In this document: piece after piece, positions 58,560-64,000 of the stretch
Layout of the letters: each line of letters starts with the position of its first letter
Numbering within the stretch: the first letter of the stretch is position 1
Source: Methanococcoides sp. LMO-2
GTDB lineage: Archaea; Halobacteriota; Methanosarcinia; Methanosarcinales; Methanosarcinaceae
Reading direction: 5' to 3'
DNA: 64,000 nucleotides
NCBI RefSeq assembly: GCF_038432375.1
Contig: NZ_JBCAUS010000007.1
Coordinates: 62,001 to 126,000 of the forward strand
The notes under the pieces: model-generated
What the model was told of the DNA's origin: nothing
The model's input: only the letters and a program-made list of their open reading frames with translations
Databases searched by the model: none
Position numbers and translations under genes: made by a program

Positions 58560-60139
58560 GTACTAACTTTTTCCAGTGTATCCACCTCAGGTGAATAATG
58601 CTTGTTGCCACCCATCTTCACCCTTCGTGATATCTCAAGTTCCATATTCCTCATGAAATCGTCAACGGTGTTGCCCATGAGAACAATGGGAATGCCCTTC
58701 TTTTCCATCTCATCAAGGACCATGGAAGCATCATCATCCGCACTGAACTGTCTTGTGGGGGCAATGATGTTCTTTGCGAACGGAGCGATCGTACGACCGC
58801 CTACAAAGACCTCTTCGATGTAACCCTTCTCAAAGAGATGGTTCAGGTAGTTCACAAAAGAAAAGGACCTGCCCCTGCGCTCATCCCTGAGATACACGAA
58901 CGGCAGGACCTTGTTCTTCCCTGCAAGCTGTTTGCGGATCATTTCAGTGCTTTCCACATCATTGACCTCTGCAGCATTGAAGATGGTACAGCCGCCTTCA
59001 AGCTCCATCCAGCGGGGCTGCATTGACATTATATAGGCATCCAGTTCCTCAAATGGGATCGGCACACTTCCAACTTCCTCAAGGACATAGTTCAGTGAAT
59101 GCACTGTTTCAGCACCCAGAAGACCCCTGTGCTCTTCAGGAACCACCACATTCTTCACAGTGGCCCCGCGCTTTTCGATCTCATCCATCATATAATCCTG
59201 AAGGACCGCATTCTGCTCACAATTGATGACCAGGGTTCCTTTTGGTATCGAGCGCGCAAATGCCCTTGCGATCTCGATCTTGTCCCTGCCAAGTGTTGAA
59301 AGGTGATCCTGTCTGACATTGGTAATTACCACAATATGTGGTTTGACAAAGACCTCATTGACCATCCTTGTGGTATATTCGGTGATCGCCTGGTTCTCAA
59401 AGATCGCAATATCCTTCCGCTCATCCGGGGAATAGGACTCGATGATCGGCACAAACTCCTGATAACCATGGATGTTCTCATAAAGTGTTACATTCGGACC
59501 CATCCTCTCAATTGGTATCGAGAAACCATTAACTATCAAATGGGGACGGTTCCCTGTGACCTTGGCAAGTGAATTGTACCCGCGCCTTGTGAATATCTCA
59601 GAGAGACGATGGACTGTGGAAGACTTTCCACGGATGCCCACCACATCAATTCGCATATCCGTCAGTTCCAGAAGGTTGCGGTGCTTGCGGCCTCTCTTAA
59701 GGAAACAGCCAAGACATTCCATGGGACCCTTTCTGCCCACACTGAACGTAAGCAGATCATCACTATCATCCATTACGAAGACCTTGACAGCACCGATCAT
59801 ATCCCTAAGCAGTTCCTTGCGCATCTCTTTGGCATCTTCGTGAACATCATAATGTCTTGCACTGCATGCAACGGTATTCCCACTGCAGAAAGTCAGGTGC
59901 CAGTCGATATCATCCGCATTTGCGATCTCCATTGAAGGTATCTCTTCAAGTGGTATGTCCTGGAATGCATCTATCCCGGCAAGTCTTGCGGCCATGGCAC
60001 GCACACGGTCCACTTCCCTCCATGCCTCCGAAGAGCTCGGGAACATCTTTCCGCTGTATGCCAGGATCTCCTCCTTGTTCCTTAATCTCCAGGTCCAGCC
60101 ACCTGCCTTATTGTAGATCTCATAGGTAGCTCGCTTCAT
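58541..60139 (-). CDS. PgsB/CapB-like Mur-type ligase with N-terminal DUF1508-like domain
   Basis: A 532-residue protein. Residues 2 to about 48 match the small DUF1508/YegP domain (YEIYNKAGGWTWRLRN). A linker with four cysteines (C85, C92, C142, C145) follows. From about 163 the protein is a Mur-ligase-like ATPase of the PgsB/CapB type: P-loop GIRGKSST (168-175), then LAKVTGNRPHLI and VVITNVRQDHLSTLG. PgsB forms poly-gamma-glutamate amide bonds with PgsC, and the downstream neighbour here is PgsC-like and overlaps by 4 bp. The polymer formed is unknown. A PgsA/CapA-like gene is not seen nearby. Confidence 0.82.
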   Translation of the reverse strand: MKRATYEIYNKAGGWTWRLRNKEEILAYSGKMFPSSSEAWREVDRVRAMAARLAGIDAFQDIPLEEIPSMEIANADDIDWHLTFCSGNTVACSARHYDVHEDAKEMRKELLRDMIGAVKVFVMDDSDDLLTFSVGRKGPMECLGCFLKRGRKHRNLLELTDMRIDVVGIRGKSSTVHRLSEIFTRRGYNSLAKVTGNRPHLIVNGFSIPIERMGPNVTLYENIHGYQEFVPIIESYSPDERKDIAIFENQAITEYTTRMVNEVFVKPHIVVITNVRQDHLSTLGRDKIEIARAFARSIPKGTLVINCEQNAVLQDYMMDEIEKRGATVKNVVVPEEHRGLLGAETVHSLNYVLEEVGSVPIPFEELDAYIMSMQPRWMELEGGCTIFNAAEVNDVESTEMIRKQLAGKNKVLPFVYLRDERRGRSFSFVNYLNHLFEKGYIEEVFVGGRTIAPFAKNIIAPTRQFSADDDASMVLDEMEKKGIPIVLMGNTVDDFMRNMELEISRRVKMGGNKHYSPEVDTLEKVSTNIRSV

Positions 60140-61299
60140 TCGTCTTCCTCCGAGAACAGTGAAGCATTCCAGACATGCTCATCCAGCGGCCTGGAAACCC
60201 AGTTGTACTTCACAAATGCTATGGAAATTGCCGCCCCCAGAACAACCATCATTAGCTGGACAATACCAAATTCGTGGAACAGGCCCTGTGGCTGCCCTTC
60301 ACCAAGAGCCGCAGCGAGGGCAATAAGTGGTGCCAGCAGGGATATCTGCAATGGAATGAACAATTTCCTCTCTGCAGGGGCCGTGACATGAAGGTTATAC
60401 GCATTCAGCCCCGCGATCAGCCCGAGGAAGAAAACCGATAGCCCACGGGACACCGGGAATAGGAAGACGAACGGGACCGTCAACATCAGTGAAATGCAGG
60501 CCCCAAGCCCGATCAGGTTCCTTCCATAAACCAGTGTTGCTTTCTGTATCATGACGATACCGAAGTAAGAGACAAAGAGATTAACAAAATAGAGTAAAAA
60601 GAACCACCTGTTCTCAAGTGAGAAGATAGCAAGGATCGCCATGGATACAACACCCACACGTATACCGGTGGACTTCCTTACAAACTCCGAGAGCACCAGG
60701 GACACCATGAAAAGGACAAATGCGGAAAAACGGTCGATCATCGCGGGAACCGGCTGGATGTCCACAACCGCATTCTTCATAACGGCAAGATCGGAAGTGG
60801 AACTGAAAAGGATGGGAGGTGTAAGGTATCCTATTGCTTCACTTGTGGAAGGGGTAACAAGGACCCAGGCTGCTGCCAGAAGTCCGACGAATATGCCTAC
60901 AGAAGCCATTAGATCATGTTTCCTGTACTCCGGTTTTATCCTTGAGTAATTATAAGCTGCAAGCCCGGGAAGTATACTTCCAAAGAATACTACGTCTGTG
61001 AGATCATAACCCACGCCCTTCATGAAGAACAGGCCAATGACAGGCAATACCGACCCCAGCAACAATGTTGCAACAAGTTCCTCCCTCCCATAGATCATTG
61101 TGTTCTTCTGCAGGTAACGAAGCCCCAGATACGCAATTATGAAACCTGCGAGGAACAGCGGCAGCATGAAGAAGTTCTTACACGTATAGACCGCAAGTAC
61201 CGGAACTACTATGACCCCTCCAAGACGGTATCCGAAGAACTGGGTAAGTATGATCACCGATAGAATTCCAATAACCGCAAGAAACACCGATATAAGCAT
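60136..61299 (-). CDS. Duplicated PgsC/CapC-like membrane protein
   Basis: A 387-residue protein with ten or more membrane helices. It contains two homologous halves: GYRLGGVIVVPVLAVY with LRYLQKNTMIYGREEL (about 24-75) and GIRVGVVSMAILAIF with MIQKATLVYGRNLI (about 213-263). Each resembles a single PgsC (about 150 residues), whose markers are a GG-I-VVP opening and a YGRR loop. The transcript order is this gene first, then the PgsB-like ligase with a 4-bp overlap (TGA/ATG), as expected for a coupled synthase and export complex. The C-terminus is cytoplasmic and acidic. Confidence 0.8.
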   Translation of the reverse strand: MLISVFLAVIGILSVIILTQFFGYRLGGVIVVPVLAVYTCKNFFMLPLFLAGFIIAYLGLRYLQKNTMIYGREELVATLLLGSVLPVIGLFFMKGVGYDLTDVVFFGSILPGLAAYNYSRIKPEYRKHDLMASVGIFVGLLAAAWVLVTPSTSEAIGYLTPPILFSSTSDLAVMKNAVVDIQPVPAMIDRFSAFVLFMVSLVLSEFVRKSTGIRVGVVSMAILAIFSLENRWFFLLYFVNLFVSYFGIVMIQKATLVYGRNLIGLGACISLMLTVPFVFLFPVSRGLSVFFLGLIAGLNAYNLHVTAPAERKLFIPLQISLLAPLIALAAALGEGQPQGLFHEFGIVQLMMVVLGAAISIAFVKYNWVSRPLDEHVWNASLFSEEDE

Positions 61300-61342
61300 A
61301 CTAAATAGATGTTTGGGGATTATATATTAAGCCTATTATACG

Positions 61343-61366
61343 AAATAAAAGAGAGTTACACTCTTA
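61343..61366 (-). terminator. Weak hairpin after the 164-residue protein gene
   Basis: AAGAG at 61347-61351 pairs with CTCTT at 61359-61363; read on the minus strand it continues with TTTATTTC. A short stem only. Confidence 0.4.
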
Positions 61367-61384
61367 GATTTTCATATCTCACAC

Positions 61385-61879
61385 TCATTTTTTTAATGCG
61401 AACACAAGACCTGTACTCTCATCCACAATTCTCTCAGCCCTGAAAAAGTTACCTTTGATACCTACATTCTCCCCCTCATACCATATACCGGATATCCGGA
61501 CATTGCTACCTCCTGAGACCGGACAGACACCCGGATAGAAAACAATGACCGGACCTTTACCGCTACGTAGACTAAAAACGCTCTCATACCTACCGAATAT
61601 CTTCCCCAGCACAATACCTATGGGAATACCGATAAAAGAATTTGCCTTCTCATATATCCTTGAATCAACAAGGACCTCACCCTCAAGCTCTTCCTGGACA
61701 GTGGTTGTCTTTGATGCTTTAGAACCTGCAATATCCTTTACCGGAATAAAAAAGATAATAATCAGCAATATAGAGATCAATACTCCCGAAAGCAATTGAC
61801 CTATGTAGTAACTATAAGTTAGTAGTGCAAGAATCAATGTGATCCCGACGATGATCGTGTTATTTGAAATATTCGCCAT
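61385..61879 (-). CDS. Membrane protein of unknown function
   Basis: A 164-residue protein with two close hydrophobic segments (about 8-24 and 28-46), then a soluble beta-rich domain. A sequence of strands with GEVLVDSRIYEK, GPVIVFYPGVCPVSGG and a final ERIVDESTGLVFALKK suggests an OB- or NfeD-like fold, but I do not recognise the family. AGGT lies 7 nt before the ATG. It lies 18 bp before (on the transcript, after) the next membrane-anchored gene, so the two are probably cotranscribed. Confidence 0.65.
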   Translation of the reverse strand: MANISNNTIIVGITLILALLTYSYYIGQLLSGVLISILLIIIFFIPVKDIAGSKASKTTTVQEELEGEVLVDSRIYEKANSFIGIPIGIVLGKIFGRYESVFSLRSGKGPVIVFYPGVCPVSGGSNVRISGIWYEGENVGIKGNFFRAERIVDESTGLVFALKK

Positions 61880-61896
61880 TTTACAACCTGCTACCC

Positions 61897-62700
61897 TTAT
61901 TTGTATGAACCTTTGCCTGTCACCACTTGCCCTTCTGCACTCACCCAGCCTTCCTGTTCCCCGGTAAGTTCTGTGAAGATGGAATCATCGTAACCATTGT
62001 AGCTCCACCCATACACCCACCACTGGTTCAGGCCAGCCATGGTAACTGATATCTCTACCCTGCTATCAGGACCTGCTTCATATTCCGCATAGATAAAGCT
62101 GTCATATTCGTAGAATTGGAATTCCTCTCCCGAGGAGAAAGGATATGCAGGATCGTGATCGACCATCCCAAGATCGTACTTTGGAGCCAGCATCGCCTCC
62201 TTTCCAAAAGGATTCCTTGTGTCGATCTCCGATTCCACACCCAGGAGCATACCAAAGTCAAACGAACTCAGTACCGGGGTTTCATCCGAATATTCATCAG
62301 AGGTCGACCACTCGTCTGCAACATCGGCATTATCAATAGAATCATCTTCAGGGACAGCAACAGGATACGAATGATATGTCGGGATGATCTCATCTGCAGT
62401 AATACCGAGCATAGGACCATACTCCGTATCGACAAGACTAAAATTCCACCCATCCGGCATATTATGAAGGTTCTCTGAGATCAGGCTTTCAGCCACCTCT
62501 GACCTGTTCTCAAAGACAGGGACTGGAAGGTAAAATGTTACGTATTCCAGTGTAGAGCTGGTCCTTATCACCACATTGTACTCATAATCGCTTCTGAAAC
62601 TGTCCTCGTAGGACCTTTCAGAATCATGAAGTCCAATAACAGATATTACAATAATAAATAAAATAAAAACTGAGAGAACAACTCCCAATACTTTCCTCAT
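61897..62700 (-). CDS. Membrane-anchored extracellular protein, unknown
   Basis: A 267-residue protein with an N-terminal membrane helix (about 3-25) and an acidic, Tyr- and Ser-rich extracellular part. Residues after about 35 begin a beta-sandwich-like region (YEYNVVIRTSSTLEYVTFYLPVPVF). No named domain recognised. ATG 62700 has GGTGGTGG immediately upstream on the minus strand, so it is preferred to an in-frame ATG at 62742 without a ribosome site. Confidence 0.65.
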   Translation of the reverse strand: MRKVLGVVLSVFILFIIVISVIGLHDSERSYEDSFRSDYEYNVVIRTSSTLEYVTFYLPVPVFENRSEVAESLISENLHNMPDGWNFSLVDTEYGPMLGITADEIIPTYHSYPVAVPEDDSIDNADVADEWSTSDEYSDETPVLSSFDFGMLLGVESEIDTRNPFGKEAMLAPKYDLGMVDHDPAYPFSSGEEFQFYEYDSFIYAEYEAGPDSRVEISVTMAGLNQWWVYGWSYNGYDDSIFTELTGEQEGWVSAEGQVVTGKGSYK

Positions 62701-62785
62701 ATCATCCACCACCTTGACGGGAATTATGTCTTGGTCAGGCATTTGTTACAAAATGAAACTGACACCCGACCATATAAAAATAAAA

Positions 62786-63868
62786 TCAAATCATCGACCT
62801 TGCAATCTCCAGTAGCTCATCCTTATCCAGAGAAGCGCTTATCGTCAGATCAATGCCATCCACATCCCATCGAAGCATGCTATTTCCATAAACCTCGACA
62901 AAGTCTCCGGGAGAACCATTGACATCAACACTCTCGGAAGTAGAGAACTCCGTTGGTCCGGGAAAACCGGATTCATAGAATATTTCAGAAATCGACATCC
63001 GGGAGTCTCCATTAATGTAAACAAGAGTCACTCTTTGCATGACCTGGCTACCAGTTGCGAAATCACTGTTATCGAACACTAATGCATGATCGAAAACATA
63101 GTCCTCCGGCACATAGGCGGGAATAAGTATATCAAAATCAGCCTTATCCCCTGCTTCTTCTAACGTCATCTCCTCTGGAAGTGCAAACTCGTTCATATCA
63201 AATGTACTCACTTCCGCACCTTCAGGGATCTCGAACTCAAAAACATCGTCCGAAATACCGGCATTCACCTGCAGATCGCGGACTTCAACTGAAACGATAA
63301 CATTACCCTCGTTATCATACATTTCGTACTTCAACGGCATCCACGTCTCTTCATCCACCCAGACCTTGAGATTACCTGTAAATATAACATCAGAAGATCC
63401 TTCTTCTTTTGGCTCAAGGATCATTATAAAGGAATTCCTGCCATCGATCTTCTCAATTCCGGAAAAGGAAATATCACTTTCATTCAGGAACTGGGAGATC
63501 AGACCCGCGTAATCCATTTCCATATCGATATGAGGAACATCCATAATTACAACAGTGTTCTGATGGGGATCGTATGTCCACATTGTCTCTCCATTGTAAA
63601 CGGAAACCATCCCTGCCTGTTCTGCGGGCTGCCTGATAACAGTACGGCTCTTTTCCTTTTTCTGGATCATGTCCTGTTCAATTACTGTTTCCTCACCCAT
63701 GAGCGACATCGTCATATACAACGTGAACGAGGAATCCTCTATCAGGTCATTTTTCTGCTGCATTTGTTCTGCGATCTCTTCTGCTGAGACCTGATCATTC
63801 ACACATCCTGCTGATAAAAATGCAGAGAATACCATAAAGAAAACAAACAAGATCCTGATTCTTTTCAT
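62786..63868 (-). CDS. LolA-like lipoprotein with DUF4367-like C-terminal domain
   Basis: A 360-residue exported lipoprotein: basic start, hydrophobic helix and lipobox LSAGC (cysteine 22). Residues about 30-225 resemble the LolA/outer-membrane-lipoprotein-sorting fold (EEIAEQMQQKNDLIEDSS, MWTYDPHQNTVVIMD and DGRNSFIMILEPK, with VWVDEETWMPLKYEMYD). Residues about 240-360 resemble DUF4367 (FDILIPAYVPEDY near its start). Archaea with a single membrane do not need Lol sorting, so it more likely binds lipid or peptide at the surface. Its start is ATG 63868; ATG 63877 and GTG 63880 are alternatives. Confidence 0.8.
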   Translation of the reverse strand: MKRIRILFVFFMVFSAFLSAGCVNDQVSAEEIAEQMQQKNDLIEDSSFTLYMTMSLMGEETVIEQDMIQKKEKSRTVIRQPAEQAGMVSVYNGETMWTYDPHQNTVVIMDVPHIDMEMDYAGLISQFLNESDISFSGIEKIDGRNSFIMILEPKEEGSSDVIFTGNLKVWVDEETWMPLKYEMYDNEGNVIVSVEVRDLQVNAGISDDVFEFEIPEGAEVSTFDMNEFALPEEMTLEEAGDKADFDILIPAYVPEDYVFDHALVFDNSDFATGSQVMQRVTLVYINGDSRMSISEIFYESGFPGPTEFSTSESVDVNGSPGDFVEVYGNSMLRWDVDGIDLTISASLDKDELLEIARSMI

Positions 63869-64000
63869 ATTGATCATCACTTCAGTTCAAATCCGGGTTT
63901 CTGCCGGAAGATTTAATGCTGAAAATTTATAATGTGATTAAACATAATAAAAGTTTTGCATTTTAAAAATAAAATTGTTATTTGAATATACAATTCCAGA
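63869..64000. other. Upstream region at the window end
   Basis: AT-rich DNA that should contain the promoter of the lipoprotein gene (AAAATTTATAATGTG at about 63924-63938 read in either sense). No other feature is seen before the window ends. Confidence 0.35.

Overview
The window reads as a chromosomal segment of a methanogenic archaeon of the Methanosarcinaceae, most likely the Methanococcoides/Methanolobus/Methanohalophilus side (inference). Supporting signs are an archaeal TATA-binding protein gene, archaeal Mre11-Rad50 and SMC-ScpA-ScpB, AT-rich TATA boxes before many genes, archaeal tRNAs without encoded CCA, the small siroheme sulfite reductase typical of methanogens, and surface proteins with PGF-CTERM anchors.

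Layout. 297-13171 (+): a SagB-type oxidoreductase, then a tightly packed DNA-maintenance block (mre11, rad50, a coiled-coil protein, smc, scpA, scpB), the TATA-binding protein and an AglJ-type glycosyltransferase. 13533-17195: a ThiC-family radical enzyme, a cyclophilin and several small or unknown genes, including a 39-residue membrane protein. 17221-20966: a divergently transcribed HxlR regulator facing a five-gene redox cluster (siroheme sulfite reductase, DUF166, CGGC, ferredoxin, GXGXG protein). 21068-24697: iron locus with a DtxR-type repressor, feoB, a zinc-ribbon mini-protein and a second DtxR protein fused to FeoA, with three similar operator-like boxes. 24711-31843: cupin, CinA-like/nucleotidyltransferase fusion, a 1390-residue membrane-anchored protein with a small anchored partner, and a HIT hydrolase. 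32122-35765: an AT-rich accessory stretch with a structured leader and tiny ORF, and a Nudix plus PLD-helicase operon resembling a defence cassette.

36059-45967 is mostly minus strand: FecR-domain and HEAT-repeat exported proteins, two orphan PAS histidine kinases with related C-terminal halves, tRNA-Gln, a DRG-type GTPase, moeA, ilvE and a membrane protein. 46231-58504 (+): three large PGF-CTERM surface proteins (DUF4430 repeats; two PQQ-type beta-propellers), tRNA-Arg, a small membrane protein, an extended GT4 glycosyltransferase and a cobalamin/iron-type ABC importer whose binding protein also carries a PGF-CTERM anchor. 58541-63868 (-): a PgsB/CapB-like ligase with an N-terminal DUF1508-like domain coupled to a duplicated PgsC/CapC-like membrane protein, then three exported or membrane proteins.

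The points most worth following are the PgsB-PgsC-like pair, the Nudix/PLD-helicase cassette, the HxlR-controlled sulfite-reductase cluster, the DtxR operator set, the atypical ThiC paralog, and an AT-rich patch spanning the end of the 1390-residue gene. No CRISPR array, rRNA or intact insertion sequence was seen. Start sites were adjusted where a Shine-Dalgarno sequence or TATA box decided them. All functions rest on reading motifs by eye; no database search was possible.
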